Below the pieces are notes generated by a model. The model did not search any database. It had not been told where the DNA came from and was given only the letters and a program-made list of their open reading frames with translations. The translations under genes were made by a program, and so were the position numbers. DNA of 64,000 bases from Tragulus kanchil (lineage: Eukaryota; Chordata; Mammalia; Artiodactyla; Tragulidae), in assembly GCA_022376925.1 (NCBI GenBank), contig JAIOJX010000005.1, positions 13,916,501 to 13,980,500 on the forward strand, in the 5' to 3' direction. Each line of letters opens with the position of its first letter. Position 1 is the stretch's first letter. Below are positions 45,226 through 57,545 of the stretch, piece by piece.

Positions 45226-46791
45226 CTAAGTCAAAAATGGACATGCCTTTACAAAAAGAAAAATTGAAAACAACTTCCTTGGAAAGAAAACCTCTGGAAA
45301 GAAAATAATGCAAATGAAGGAAAACAAGTAGAAAAACTGGATGTTTCCACGTATTTTCCTGCAGACTGACGCAGCACACGTATGCATAATGGGTGGCAGG
45401 ATGGATCCCTGAGCCCTAAGCTAGGCCAGTACAGACAACCACCCATGTCCCGAGAACAAGTACAGGGTTACTCTAAGCAGGTCACATAAGACTTGTGACT
45501 TATGGTGACAGAGAAATATTCATTCTCGTTCATCAGAGGCCCCAGGATTCCTTTTGGTTTTTTTCTACCTGAATTCCTGAGAGAAGGCTTCCAGAAGGAA
45601 GGGACTCTGAGCTAATTCTAGAATAAACAGCTTTAGGAAAGAGAGGTAACAGACAGACATATCTCGGTATGGCCAATGGACTTGTGGTGGACGATGCCTA
45701 TGTGGAGACACAGCAGGGGACGATGAGGCGGGAAAGAGACGTGGAGGCCACCTCACGGAGGACCCCACAGGCCTTCCTGAGTAACTAAGATGATTCTGTA
45801 AAATCAGAAGGGGCTTATGAAGGTTTGGAGCAGGGGAGCGACTTTATCAGAGGGACTCTTTCTGTTGCCTCCACACGAATGACTCTCAAATCCACAAGTC
45901 TAGCTCTTCCCTTTCTTCCAAGATCCAGATATGTCTTTCAGAACACCTGCTGGGCCTCTCTAGATGGGTCCTGCTGGTACTTCCAACTGGGCATGTTAGA
46001 TCGTGGCAGCCCCTTCCAGACCTAACAGTCTGTGATTCTAGTTAACACTGGCACTTCCCTTGGGGGGACTGAAAATACACGGAAAGCAGAGAAGTCATAT
46101 TCAAGAGGCAGGGTAAAAAGAGCAGAGTGTCTTTCAAATGAAAGGAAGAAACATAATCTGTTAATCATCACTCTCTGACTGTGGCCAGGCTCTGAGAAGT
46201 AAGTAACACATCTGAGCATATATGAAAATGGGTTGTGTCCATTTGTGGTGGGGGTACCCAGGAGGCAGAACTGAAATAAAGCCTTCTCCAGGGACACACA
46301 CTTTCGATGACAAGCGAGGATGGCTTTCTGGCCACTCAAAGCTGCTTCCTTGCACCCAGAGAGGTTGGCTGTAGAAACAACAATGAAAGTACAGAATCCT
46401 GCTTTGCAAAATATTTTAAGCATTCCACGCTTGTAGACCACAACCAACGCCTGCTCAGCTCTCAACTTGTGTCATTTCTAAGGAGCAAGCGGCTTCTGAA
46501 TTCCTATGAGGCTATGTGGTAGGGAGTGTCTCCCCAAATGTAAGTAAAAGGTCCCCAAGATGCCCCTTTAGGAGAAGTAAATGTGTTTATCTGCTTAACT
46601 TCCCCTCTGCCACTGAAAAAGAACACATAATGTGAGAACCCTTCCTTAAGCAGAGGGCAGAGCGGCACATTAATTCATACGGTGTGTTTAGAATAAGGGG
46701 CAAGCTATAAGATAGAGAATCTTCGCTTCTCTTTTATGGACATAGGTTTTGAAAGCAAAAAATTAAGTGAGCAGGTGGGTTACCCCTCCAT
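45226..46791. other. Single-copy non-coding segment
   Basis: No repeat family recognised. The longest minus-strand frame here (46022-46465, 147 codons) shows no conserved motif and is probably chance. Confidence 0.5.
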
Positions 46792-46792
46792 G

Positions 46793-46993
46793 AGTGTGTG
46801 TGGGCTAAGTCGCTCCAGTCATGTCTGACCTCAGGGACTGTAGCCTGCCAGGTTCTTCTGTCCATGGGATTCTTCCAGCAGGACTATTGGAGTGGGTTGC
46901 CTTGGCTTCCTCCATGGGGTCTTCCCAATCCAGCAATGGAACCTGTATGTCTTATGTCTTCCAGTGGGTTCTTTACTACTAGTACCACCTGGG
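46793..46993 (-). mobile_element. Bov-tA SINE
   Basis: Complement of Bov-tA: gtgtgggctaagtcgctcca, gactgtagcctgccaggttc, ttctgtccatgggattcttc, ttcccaatccagcaatggaa, agtaccacctggga. Its last few bases form the start of duplication 15. Confidence 0.9.
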
Positions 46994-47300
46994 ATGTTCT
47001 ACTACTCCATTTTCAGAATTGATGAAGATACTCACACTTTCACAAGCCCACATTCAAGAGTCAGCTTGGCTGTGACAGAAACTATTGTTATCCACGGGCC
47101 AGTCTTGACTGGAGGCTGAGGTCATCATGAGGTCTCCTTGGGGGCTTTCACCTTGATGCCTCTGGACCTGCTGGCCCACACCAGGGCTATTCAACTCAAT
47201 GGACCGCCTTGACCACACACTGAATTCTCACTGAGAGTCACTTGACCTGGGCACTTCTGTCCAAGGCTGGGGCTGCTTCATGTATTCCAGAGGATGGGAT

Positions 47301-47512
47301 CTGTCATTGTTCAGTCACTCAGTCATGTCCAACTCTTCTCTGACCCACAGACTGTAGCCGACTAGGCTGCTCTGTCCATGGGATTCACCAGGCAAGAATA
47401 CTAAAGTAGGCTGTCATGCCCTCCTCCAGGGGATCTTCCCAACCCAGGGATCGAACCCACATCTCCTAGTTGGCAGGCAGACTCTTTATCACTGAGTCAC
47501 TAGGGAAGCCCG
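47301..47512 (-). mobile_element. Bov-tA SINE (copy A)
   Basis: Complement of Bov-tA: cattgttcagtcactcagtc, ggctgctctgtccatgggat, ctcctccaggggatcttccc, tgagtcactagggaagcc. Flanks gaggatgggat (47290-47300) and gaagatgggat (47513-47523) are a likely target-site duplication. Confidence 0.93.
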
Positions 47513-48397
47513 GAAGATGGGATACTAAATCACTAAAAGCACAGACAGCAAAATGGCCTCAATGTCAGAAGCTGCTATGGGCTGTTACACATACCCAGAC
47601 CTGTAGACTCTTCAGAGACGTTATTCAGACTCACTTTCTTTAAGGGCACTGACCTCTAGGATCTGTGCTTGTTGGCCAGTAGGCAATGCTGAGACACTCA
47701 GGAAAGAAAACAATGTATCTGCTAAGAGATCTGAGCCTGCTGACCTACATGACCGTGGTCAAGCACACACTTGTACAGCTCGAAGGCTGTTTTGATGGAC
47801 TTATTAAACATCTGTAATGAATCCATAGTAAAATCCACGATGCTCTAGTGTTTCCATATAGATTAAAAGTATCACCCCCAAACTCTCTAAGGTCTTCTTC
47901 CTGTTCAATGAACTCTTTGGATTGTCACTGCAGTCTTCTGGTAAGTGAGACTCGGGTGCCCCTTCTAGGTGCTTCCTCCACATCCTGCATTTCCTTCTCA
48001 CCCTGCTTATCACAGTGGATTGTAACTAACTAGTCCCTTTTCATCTACTATACTAAAATAACCTCACACATTATGAGTCAGCCACCTGGGATGTTCTACT
48101 ACTCCATTTTCAGAATTGATGAAGATACTCACACTTTCACAAGCCCACATTCAAGAGTCAGCTTGGCTGTGACAGAAACTATTGTTATCCACGGGCCAGT
48201 CTTGACTGGAGGCTGAGGTCATCATGAGGTCTCCTTGGGGGCTTTCACCTTGATGCCTCTGGACCTGCTGGCCCACACCAGGGCTATTCAACTCAATGGA
48301 CCGCCTTGACCACACACTGAATTCTCACTGAGAGTCACTTGACCTGGGCACTTCTGTCCAAGGCTGGGGCTGCTTCATGTATTCCAGAGGATGGGAT

Positions 48398-48609
48398 CTG
48401 TCATTGTTCAGTCACTCAGTCATGTCCAACTCTTCTCTGACCCACAGACTGTAGCCGACTAGGCTGCTCTGTCCATGGGATTCACCAGGCAAGAATACTA
48501 AAGTAGGCTGTCATGCCCTCCTCCAGGGGATCTTCCCAACCCAGGGATCGAACCCACATCTCCTAGTTGGCAGGCAGACTCTTTATCACTGAGTCACTAG
48601 GGAAGCCCG
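48398..48609 (-). mobile_element. Bov-tA SINE (copy B of the one at 47301)
   Basis: Identical element and flanks, shifted by 1097 bases in duplication 15. Confidence 0.93.
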
Positions 48610-49160
48610 GAAGATGGGATACTAAATCACTAAAAGCACAGACAGCAAAATGGCCTCAATGTCAGAAGCTGCTATGGGCTGTTACACATACCCAGACCTG
48701 TAGACTCTTCAGAGACGTTATTCAGACTCACTTTCTTTAAGGGCACTGACCTCTAGGATCTGTGCTTGTTGGCCAGTAGGCAATGCTGAGACACTCAGGA
48801 AAGAAAACAATGTATCTGCTAAGAGATCTGAGCCTGCTGACCTACATGACCGTGGTCAAGCACACACTTGTACAGCTCGAAGGCTGTTTTGATGGACTTA
48901 TTAAACATCTGTAATGAATCCATAGTAAAATCCACGATGCTCTAGTGTTTCCATATAGATTAAAAGTATCACCCCCAAACTCTCTAAGGTCTTCTTCCTG
49001 TTCAATGAACTCTTTGGATTGTCACTGCAGTCTTCTGGTAAGTGAGACTCGGGTGCCCCTTCTAGGTGCTTCCTCCACATCCTGCATTTCCTTCTCACCC
49101 TGCTTATCACAGTGGATTGTAACTAACTAGTCCCTTTTCATCTACTATACTAAAATAACC

Positions 49161-49369
49161 GTGAGTGGAAGTCATTGGTTATGTCCGCCTCTTTGCAAGC
49201 CCATGGACTATATCCCGCCAGGCTCCGCTGTCCATGGAATTCTCCAGGCAAGAATACTAGATTGGGTAGTTGTTCCCTTCTCCAGGGGAAATCTTCCCAA
49301 CCCAGGGATTAAACCCAGGTCTCCTGCACTGCAGGCAGATTCATTACCATCTGAGCCACTAGAGAAGCG
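49161..49369 (-). mobile_element. Bov-tA SINE
   Basis: Complement of Bov-tA: gaagtcattggttatgtccg, catggactatatcccgccag, ccttctccaggggaaatctt, gagccactagagaagc. A short flanking repeat ataacc occurs at 49155-49160 and 49370-49375. Single copy, just after duplication 15. Confidence 0.92.
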
Positions 49370-50689
49370 ATAACCTATCACAATGGGGAAGGGGCCCTTT
49401 TCCTTTATTCGATTTTAGTATTTCGGTACTTAGCAGCCTTACCTTGTACCCAGTGTTATCTCAAAGAATGTTAGTTGAATGACTGATGGAGAACAGAACC
49501 CAGCTCTGAATAACTGCTCCTTGTTCATCCAATACACGACGGCACATTTACCTCTCACTCAAGTCAGCACTAACCGTGGCCCTCCAACAGCCAAGTTACT
49601 ACTTTGGCCACCTTAATTAGTAGAAGATTATGACTCCAAAGTAAGACAGTGAGCTTGCTCTGCTTGAAGTCAATGAGGAGCAAAAAGCTTTCAGAGTTTT
49701 CCCCTTTGAGAGCACCAGGAAGCTTGAAAGAACCTTAAAGAAGGGAAAGCTTTGAAAGAGCATTCTGGGCAAAATCTAAAGCATTCAAGGCTGGGAACAA
49801 TGATCCCTCTGCACAGAAACCATTTCAGGAGGGAGCAAGTCATCAGCGAGAGTGGAGATTGTCATGAAGTTCTAGCCCAGTGCCCTCTACATAAAAAGAC
49901 ATCCTTTATGAGACAGACGCTTGCACAGTAAATTAGAAACAGATTAGGGTATGTTTATGCCACAACACATGATTGTCTAAGATAATTTCATCGAGGGCCA
50001 AAAATAATTGGGGGGAAATGATCAAATCCACAGGAGAATCGTGTATGAATGGTAAGACAAATGAACTACAGAGAAGGTGATCTCGGCCAGACAAGCCCTT
50101 GGGTTCAAGTCTATCAAGCAGTTTTTTCCTGAACACCTCCTGTGTGCTCAGCAGAGTGCAGAGTTTGTAGGGGATGTGGACAGAATCCCTGCCATGGCCC
50201 ACAGACCATTTCCTCCCGCTGGTCTCTAAACCCACTCCATGGATGCTGTGGCCATGTTTCCAATGCACAAATGTGATAAGGCCCCTCAGGGGGACAGTCA
50301 CCATCTTCATAACCATAATTCAACATGACACACAGGACCCTGCCCACTCCTAGGGCTGAAAACCTCTCCTGGCTTTTCCTCACAACTCCCCACCCACAAC
50401 CTGGGACTCAGCCACACTCTCTTACCCACACTTCTCTGGATGAGACTCCTTCACGCCTATGGCTCTGACAATGCTGTCCTTTTCCACCTAGAAGCACTTT
50501 TCTAGCACAACATGCCTTCCAGGGCGTCATGACTCATCTCTCTGAGACGAAGCCTTCATCCCTGCTCCTGGCGTGACATTCTTTATGAGTTTCCCCAGAA
50601 CTCTCTCTATATTAGGGTTATAGTACTCGATGCATGGAATTCTCCCCTCCTTCCTTCTGTCCTTGCTTCCTCTGGTTCATCTATGAACA
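49370..50689. other. Single-copy non-coding segment
   Basis: No recognised repeats or exons. Open frames are short and motif-free. Confidence 0.5.
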
Positions 50690-50890
50690 CTTACTTAGCA
50701 ATTGCTCTCTACCAAGCCCCATGCTATGCAAGGTACTTTGGGTCCAACATCTCTTAATCAATCCACACGAATTGTAGACATGACGTGGAGATGAGAAATG
50801 TAGCTCAGAAAGGTTCAGTAACTCAGTGAAGCTCCCACAGCCAGCAAATGGCAGAGTCAGGTGCCTCTTCTCCGAGCCTGTGCTCTTTCC
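50690..50890 (+). repeat. MIR SINE fragment
   Basis: aagccccatgctatgcaagg, tacttt, tgagaaatgtagctcagaaa, ggttcagtaactcagtgaag, cagccagcaaatggcagagt and gagcctgtgctctttcctcc follow the MIR order. Confidence 0.7.
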
Positions 50891-51654
50891 TCCTCAAGAT
50901 ACCAACTTACAAGAAGGCCCACCCAAGACATCCACCCAGACCCCAGTGGTTTTTGCAACCTGAGAACAACACACGTGGTTTTGACAGGTACAGGTGGAAG
51001 GTATGCATGTCCAAAACCAACTGGATGGGCACACCCATGCCATCTGTGAGCTTCTCCAGACGTTCTCTTTCCTGTTGGTCATACAGATGTTATTGGAGTG
51101 AATCCCAGACACCAGCCATGAGCTCTCCACTTTATGAAGCCAGTCTAAATTTGTTTTTAATCACAACCGCACCAACTCTGCATGGTACATATTTTCCAAG
51201 GAGCCTGAAAGCCTCAATTGTTACCGCCTTTCGTTTTGGTTTCTAGGTCTGCTAATGTCAGGGACAGCCTGTCCTCGAATGCATTACAGCTAGGGTAAAG
51301 CCAGGTTCAGGCTTAGCACATAAAATACCTCTCTGGTTTCTGTGCAAGAGATCAAAATGCTTTTTTTCTGGCAACATCAAAAAGCATCAACATGTAAACA
51401 TGCTTCAACAGGCATTCTTTTTCCCTTCGGTGGTTTCTCAATATTTGGAATGCTTTATTAGTCTCTTTTGCTTACAAATGGTAAAAGAGTTCACTACTTC
51501 CTGCAAGCCTTTTTCTGAGACTTCTGTATTTGCTGACAATTAAGTGTACAGAGCCTTCCTGTTGGTAATAATACTCTACGGGAGAAAACTCCCCTGGGAG
51601 TATTTTGGCTTATCACATGGCTTGATGTGGGAGGACAGTGAGGAGAGTGGCGTG
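50891..51654. other. Single-copy non-coding segment
   Basis: No repeat family recognised. A 132-codon frame (50848-51246) overlaps the MIR and has no conserved feature. Confidence 0.5.
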
Positions 51655-51718
51655 CATTTTTACCTCTTTTTTTCTTTTCATTCCTTCTCCCTTCCTTTCT
51701 TTCTTTCCCCTTTGTTAT
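51655..51718 (+). other. Polypyrimidine tract
   Basis: Nearly all C/T (ctctttttttcttttcattc, cttcctttctttctttcccc). It immediately precedes a minus-strand BovB end, so part of it may be the complement of that element's tail region. Confidence 0.6.
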
Positions 51719-51723
51719 TATCG

Positions 51724-51912
51724 CGGTTCAGCTGCTAAGTCATGTTCGACTCTTTGCAACCTCCTGGACTGCAGCCTCCCTGGGCTTCTCTGTCCTTCAC
51801 TATCTCCTGGAGTGTGCTCAGATTCATGTCCACTGAGTCAGTGATGCTATCTAGCCATCTCATTCTCCGACATCGCTTTCTCCTTTTGTCTTCAATAGCA
51901 GGGCCTTTTCCC
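51724..51912 (-). mobile_element. BovB LINE / Bov-A 3' fragment
   Basis: Complement of the BovB end: ggttcagctgctaagtcatg, actatctcctggagtgtgct, gtccactgagtcagtgatgc, tatctagccatctcattctc. It joins directly to a Bov-tA in the same orientation. Confidence 0.85.
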
Positions 51913-51916
51913 CTTT

Positions 51917-52099
51917 GTGTGCTCAATCGCTCAGTCGCGCTAGACTCTTTGTGATCCCATGACCTGTAGCTCATCAGGCTCCTCTGTCCATGGGATCCTC
52001 CAGGCAAGAATACTGGAGTGGGTTGCCATGCCCTTCTCCAAGGGATCTTCCGCACCCAGGGAAGGAAGATTCGTTACCACTAGCACCACCTGGAAAGCC
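51917..52099 (-). mobile_element. Bov-tA SINE
   Basis: Complement of Bov-tA: gtgtgctcaatcgctcagtc, ggctcctctgtccatgggat, gagtgggttgccatgccctt, ggatcttccgcacccaggga, agcaccacctggaaagcccc. The tRNA-like head has a deletion near 52062. Confidence 0.92.
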
Positions 52100-52629
52100 C
52101 CAGCCTCGTGGGCCTACCTACCTATAGCTCCTTAGTCTTTTCACTTGATTGGCCAAAAAAAAAACACATCATGAGATTCAAGTGTATTTGCTGCCTCCTT
52201 CCTCTACAGCGTGGCCTTCCCCGCACTCCTGTTGGCACAGGTGAGGAAAATCAGTCTGCTATTTTATCACTGCAGGAGAACTGGCAGAGTAGGCCTGTCT
52301 CCGCAAACCATTCAGTCAGCTCCGGCATTTCCAAAAGGCTTTCTGCTCATGATAAAGCCCTGCAAATGCCGAGTGAACACGACATGCCCAATCCCAAAGG
52401 CGGCCTCCATGGAATGGCGAAACATAAGAAGTGTTCTATTAAACTTAGAACCCCCACAAAGCTGTCCTTCCTGATAGCTGTTAACACCGTTCTGGTGGAA
52501 GTACCCAATTTAATTAAGTAACAGCAAGAGATAAGAGGTCTAAAAACTGGGAAAGAGGCAGCAAAATGATCATTATTTGCATTATAAGACTGCAAACCTT
52601 AGCGAGTTGCCTAAACAACTGTTGTAGAC
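52100..52629. other. Single-copy non-coding segment
   Basis: Contains a 137-codon plus-strand frame (52108-52521). A polypyrimidine-AG at 52208 and a CAG|gtgagg at 52240 look like splice sites but bound only 31 bases. No domain recognised. Confidence 0.45.
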
Positions 52630-53000
52630 AATTAGAGAATTCTATAAGGTAATTAACAAGAGTAATATACAAAAGTCAATAGCCTTCCTAAGTGACAACC
52701 AGTAAAAAGACATCCCATTTTTCAAAAAATTCCAATAAAAATGAAAAATGGCTAGAGATAAACTTGGAGAAGAGCACACAAGAGCTAGGTAAAGAAAGGA
52801 AACCTCACACAACCGAAGGACAGAGAAGGCATGTTTACTCTGGTGGTCTTTGATGAGGAAATCATGAATTCTCCCAAAGTAATTGATAAACTTGATATGA
52901 CATCCAAGACTACCATGAGAAAGCTAGCTCTGAAGTTCATCAGGAAAACTAAATAGGAAGGAATAGCCATACAAATGAGGCAACAAGAAATCAGTAAAGA

Positions 53001-53281
53001 GGGCTTTCTGTGTGGTACAGTGGATAAGAATGTCTGTGTGCCAATGCACAGAACATGAGTTTGATCCCTGGTTCAGGAAGATTCCAAATGCCATGAAGCA
53101 GCTAAACCTGAGTACCACAACCACTGAGCCCACGAGCAGCAACGACGAAAGCCTATGCTCAGCAGCAAGATAAGCCACCGCAATGAGACGCATGTGAACC
53201 TCAACCAGGGAGTAGCCCCCACCTCCACAACTAGAGAAAGTCCAAGCGCAGCAATGAAGACCCAGCACAACCAAAAATAAA
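53001..53281 (+). mobile_element. CHR-2-type SINE, full-length form (copy A)
   Basis: gggctttctgtgtggtacag, gtttgatccctggttcagga, the long middle (ccacaaccactgagcccacg, cctcaaccagggagtagccc) and the end gcaatgaagacccagcacaa, ccaaaaataaa. It is inserted in old L1 sequence. Confidence 0.92.
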
Positions 53282-54200
53282 AGAAATGAAGAAAGAAGGA
53301 AAACGATAAAGAAATAAGGAAAGACTAGCATGCCAGATATTTAAAATACTTTAGAGCTGCAGAAATTAAATCAGTTGCACTGGCACACAAGGAGAAAGCA
53401 AGATCAATAGGAAAGGAATAGACCCCAATACACTCAGTAATAGGATGTCTGACACAGTTGGCCGTGCGTGTTAGTGGGAGAAAGAAAGGCCTTCAATAAC
53501 TGGATGGCCCTCTGGCAGAAATAAAGTCAGTTCAGATCCCACACGAACATAAATTCCTGAGCAAAGATTTAAATGTGAAAAATGCAAATGTAAAAGTATT
53601 TGAATAAACCTGAAAACACGATGCTAAGGGGTAGAAGCCAGTCACAAGGGACGACACATTGTTTGAGTCCATTTAAATGGAATGTCCAGAACAGGCAAAT
53701 TCAGAGAGAAGGAAAGGAGATTAGTGGTTGCCACAGGCTTTGAGGTGGAGGGAATTGAGAGTGACTGCTTAATGGGTATGGGGTTTATTTTGGGGTGATG
53801 AAAATGTTCTGAAATTAGATTGTGGTGGTGGTTGTACAACTCTGTAAATAGACGAAAACCACTAAATGGTACACATGAAAAGGATGAATTTTATGGTATG
53901 TAAATTACATCTCAATAATGCTATGATTTCATAAGAACTAAGAAAATATTAGACAGTTTTAAAATATGTTTGAGTAGAGAAGGCCTAAGTAAAGAAAGGA
54001 AACCTCACACAACCGAAGGACAGAGAAGGCATGTTTACTCTGGTGGTCTTTGATGAGGAAATCATGAATTCTCCCAAAGTAATTGATAAACTTGATATGA
54101 CATCCAAGACTACCATGAGAAAGCTAGCTCTGAAGTTCATCAGGAAAACTAAATAGGAAGGAATAGCCATACAAATGAGGCAACAAGAAATCAGTAAAGA

Positions 54201-54481
54201 GGGCTTTCTGTGTGGTACAGTGGATAAGAATGTCTGTGTGCCAATGCACAGAACATGAGTTTGATCCCTGGTTCAGGAAGATTCCAAATGCCATGAAGCA
54301 GCTAAACCTGAGTACCACAACCACTGAGCCCACGAGCAGCAACGACGAAAGCCTATGCTCAGCAGCAAGATAAGCCACCGCAATGAGACGCATGTGAACC
54401 TCAACCAGGGAGTAGCCCCCACCTCCACAACTAGAGAAAGTCCAAGCGCAGCAATGAAGACCCAGCACAACCAAAAATAAA
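54201..54481 (+). mobile_element. CHR-2-type SINE (copy B of the one at 53001)
   Basis: Same element shifted by exactly 1200 bases in duplication 16. Confidence 0.92.
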
Positions 54482-54764
54482 AGAAATGAAGAAAAAAGGG
54501 AAAAACGATAAAGAAATAAGGAAAGACTAGCATGCCAGATATTTAAAATACTTTAGAGCTGCAGAAATTAAATCAGTTGCACTGGCACACAAGGAGAAAG
54601 CAAGATCAATAGGAAAGGAATAGACCCCAATACACTCAGTAATAGGATGTCTGACACAGTTGGCCGTGCGTGTTAGTGGGAGAAAGAAAGGCCTTCAATA
54701 ACTGGATGGCCCTCTGGCAGAAATAAAGTCAGTTCAGATCCCACACGAACATAAATTCCTGAGC

Positions 54765-56932
54765 AAAGATTTAAATGTGAAAAATGCAAATGTAAAAGTA
54801 TTTGAATAAACCTGAAAACACGATGCTAAGGGGTAGAAGCCAGTCACAAGGGACGACACATTGTTTGAGTCCATTTAAATGGAATGTCCAGAACAGGCAA
54901 ATTCAGAGAGAAGGAAAGGAGATTAGTGGTTGCCACAGGCTTTGAGGTGGAGGGAATTGAGAGTGACTGCTTAATGGGTATGGGGTTTATTTTGGGGGTG
55001 ATGAAAATGTTCTGAAATTAGATTGTGGTGGTGGTTGTACAACTCTGTAAATAGACGAAAACCACTAAATGGTACACATGAAAAGGATGAATTTTATGGT
55101 ATGTAAATTACATCTCAATAATGCTATGATTTCATAAGAACTAAGAAAAAATGAGACAGTTTTTAAAATATGTTTGAGTAGAGAAGGCCTAAGTATGTAA
55201 AAAAGTTAAAAGTCAAAAAAAAAAAGGTCTGATGAGTAAGACTACATAATTTTTAAAACAAATCCTGCAACAAAGCGTAAGTTCAAAAATAAATGGAAAA
55301 ATTAAAAATTCAAGACAAAAGGGCTAGATTTTCGTGTGTGAGAGAGCTATTTTATGCTCCTAAAAATGAATTAGCTGGAAAAGACCAAAAACCCAGGAAA
55401 AAAATGGGCAATAAAAATCAATACACATTTTTCAGAAAGAAGATAGGAATGGCTCTTAAACATATGAAAAGATATTCAATCATCTGCTTGTGAGAATGAG
55501 CAAAAATCTATATTAAAGCCACTAAAAGACGGGAGTTTGCACTTCTTGGGTTGGCAAAGATGATGAAGTTTAGTAACACTGTCTGTGGAGAAAAGGCACA
55601 GCCCACAGTGTTAGTGGGAGCACACACGAGCACAAACGCCAGATCGGAGGGCAATCTGGCAAGGCTCCTCTAAATTAAAACAGCATATCCTGATCCAACA
55701 ACTCCACCGGAGCAATTTCTCCTCCAGAGAGCCTCGCTGACACAGACACTGCTATTTATAGAACGTAATTCACTGGAGCATCGTGCCTAGTATAAAATGA
55801 CTGGAAAACAAGCAAAAGTCCATCAGTGTGGGGCTGAAGAAATGAAGGCAAAAGATTTAAATGTGAAATGCAAATGTAAAAGTATTTGAATAAACCTGAA
55901 AACACGATGCTAAGGGGTAGAAGCCAGTCACAAGGGCGACACATTGTTTGAGTCCATTTAAATGGAATGTCCAGAACAGGCAAATTCAGAGAGAAGGAAA
56001 GGAGATTAGTGGTTGCCACAGGCTTTGAGGTGGAGGGAATTGAGAGTGACTGCTTAATGGGTATGGGGTTTATTTTGGGGTGATGAAAATGTTCTGAAAT
56101 TAGATTGTGGTGGTGGTTGTACAACTCTGTAAATAGACGAAAACCACTAAATGGTACACATGAAAAGGATGAATTTTATGGTATGTAAATTACATCTCAA
56201 TAATGCTATGATTTCATAAGAACTAAGAAAAAATGAGACAGTTTTTAAAATATGTTTGAGTAGAGAAGGCCTAAGTATGTAAAAAAGTTAAAAGTCAAAA
56301 AAAAAAAGGTCTGATGAGTAAGACTACATAATTTTTAAAACAAATCCTGCAACAAAGCGTAAGTTCAAAAATAAATGGAAAAATTAAAAATTCAAGACAA
56401 AAGGGCTAGATTTTCGTGTGTGAGAGAGCTATTTTATGCTCCTAAAAATGAATTAGCTGGAAAAGACCAAAAACCCAGGAAAAAAATGGGCAATAAAAAT
56501 CAATACACATTTTTCAGAAAGAAGATAGGAATGGCTCTTAAACATATGAAAAGATATTCAATCATCTGCTTGTGAGAATGAGCAAAAATCTATATTAAAG
56601 CCACTAAAAGACGGGAGTTTGCACTTCTTGGGTTGGCAAAGATGATGAAGTTTAGTAACACTGTCTGTGGAGAAAAGGCACAGCCCACAGTGTTAGTGGG
56701 AGCACACACGAGCACAAACGCCAGATCGGAGGGCAATCTGGCAAGGCTCCTCTAAATTAAAACAGCATATCCTGATCCAACAACTCCACCGGAGCAATTT
56801 CTCCTCCAGAGAGCCTCGCTGACACAGACACTGCTATTTATAGAACGTAATTCACTGGAGCATCGTGCCTAGTATAAAATGACTGGAAAACAAGCAAAAG
56901 TCCATCAGTGTGGGGCTGAAGAAATGAAGGCA
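54765..56932 (+). repeat. Tandem duplication 17 (offset 1082-1086 bp)
   Basis: Copy A 54765-55850 and copy B 55851-56932, joined at gaaggca|aaagatttaa. Copy B loses bases near its start (gaaaaatgcaa to gaaatgcaa, gggacgac to gggcgac, gggggtg to ggggtg). Because it overlaps duplication 16, the zone from 53565 occurs three times. Confidence 0.96.
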
Positions 56933-56972
56933 AAACCCTGTGATAGAATACTATTTAGATACTAAAAAGAAT

Positions 56973-57189
56973 GGGCTTCCCTGGTGGCTCCGCAGTAGAG
57001 AACCCAACTGTGACGCACGGGGTGGGGGTTCAAGCCCTGGGCCAGGAAGATCCCCTGGAGGAGGGCATGGCACCCCACTCCAGTATGCTTGCCTGGAAGA
57101 TCCCATGGACAGAGGAGCCTGGCGGGCTACAGGCCATGGGGCTGCAAGAGTCGGATACCATTGTAGTGACTGAGCATGCATACACTCTG
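56973..57189 (+). mobile_element. Bov-tA SINE with 8-bp target-site duplication (copy A)
   Basis: gggcttccctggtggctccg to gtagtgactgagcatgcata. Flanking repeat aaaagaat at 56965-56972 and 57190-57197. It is inserted in old L1 sequence. Confidence 0.95.
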
Positions 57190-57276
57190 AAAAGAATAAG
57201 TTGTGACAAGAAAGGTTTCTGAGGATACATGGCTAAGTGAAAAAAAGGTAAAAAAAAAAAAAAAAAAACCTCTCCT

Positions 57277-57400
57277 GGGACTTCCCTGATGGTCCAGTGG
57301 TTAAGACTCTGCTTCCAAAGCAGCAGGGCACAGGTTCCATTCCTGATCAAGGAACTAAGATCCCACAAGCCACATGGCTTTGCCAAAATAATAACAATAA
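57277..57400 (+). mobile_element. CHR-type SINE, short (copy A)
   Basis: gggacttccctgatggtcca, caggttccattcctgatcaa, gatcccacaagccacatggc, then an A-rich tail. It follows a poly-A run at 57251-57268. Confidence 0.9.
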
Positions 57401-57439
57401 GAATAACTTTAAAAAACTCCATATCTTTGTCCCAATAGT

Positions 57440-57545
57440 TTTTATAGTTATAAACTATCACCATATTTATATTATATTATATATTTGGTTTCTATATTTT
57501 ATTTATATATTATAGTTATAATTTAGATTTTATAGTTTAAAAATA
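57440..57545. repeat. AT-rich low-complexity tract (copy at 58536-58641)
   Basis: Runs such as tttatattatattatatatt and ttatttatatattatagtta. Duplicated within duplication 18. Confidence 0.7.

Larger units (their letters stand above)
46985..49160 (+). repeat. Tandem duplication 15 (unit 1097 bp) with 18-base spacer
   Basis: Copy A is about 46985-48063 and copy B 48082-49160. Spacer 48064-48081 is tcacacattatgagtcag. It partly resembles the sequence after copy B (gtgagtggaagtcattgg). I see no internal differences. Confidence 0.97.
52789..55194 (+). repeat. Tandem duplication 16 (unit 1200 bp)
   Basis: Copy A 52789-53988 and copy B 53989-55194, no spacer (ggcctaa|gtaaagaaag). This is the longest unit. 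Differences: gaagaaagaaggaaaacg against gaagaaaaaagggaaaaacg, ttggggtg against ttgggggtg, and a degraded copy-A end (aaaatattagac against aaaaaatgagac). Confidence 0.97.
52630..57276 (+). repeat. Ancient L1 (L1M) fragments, interrupted and duplicated
   Basis: Stretches follow L1 ORF2 and 3' UTR order: agagtaatatacaaaagtca near 52660; tgcagaaattaaatcagttg and gatttaaatgtgaaaaatgc at 53355-53590; tcacaagggacgacacattg and gaattttatggtatgtaaat near 53643-53907; tatgaaaagatattcaatca near 55463; ggaaaacaagcaaaagtcca near 55803. No frame is intact. CHR and Bov-tA SINEs are inserted in it, and duplications 16-18 repeat parts. Confidence 0.7.

Noticed and set aside
46022..46465. A 147-codon minus-strand gene
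   Set aside because: No motif, no splice signals, and overlapping frames on the other strand. Treated as chance.
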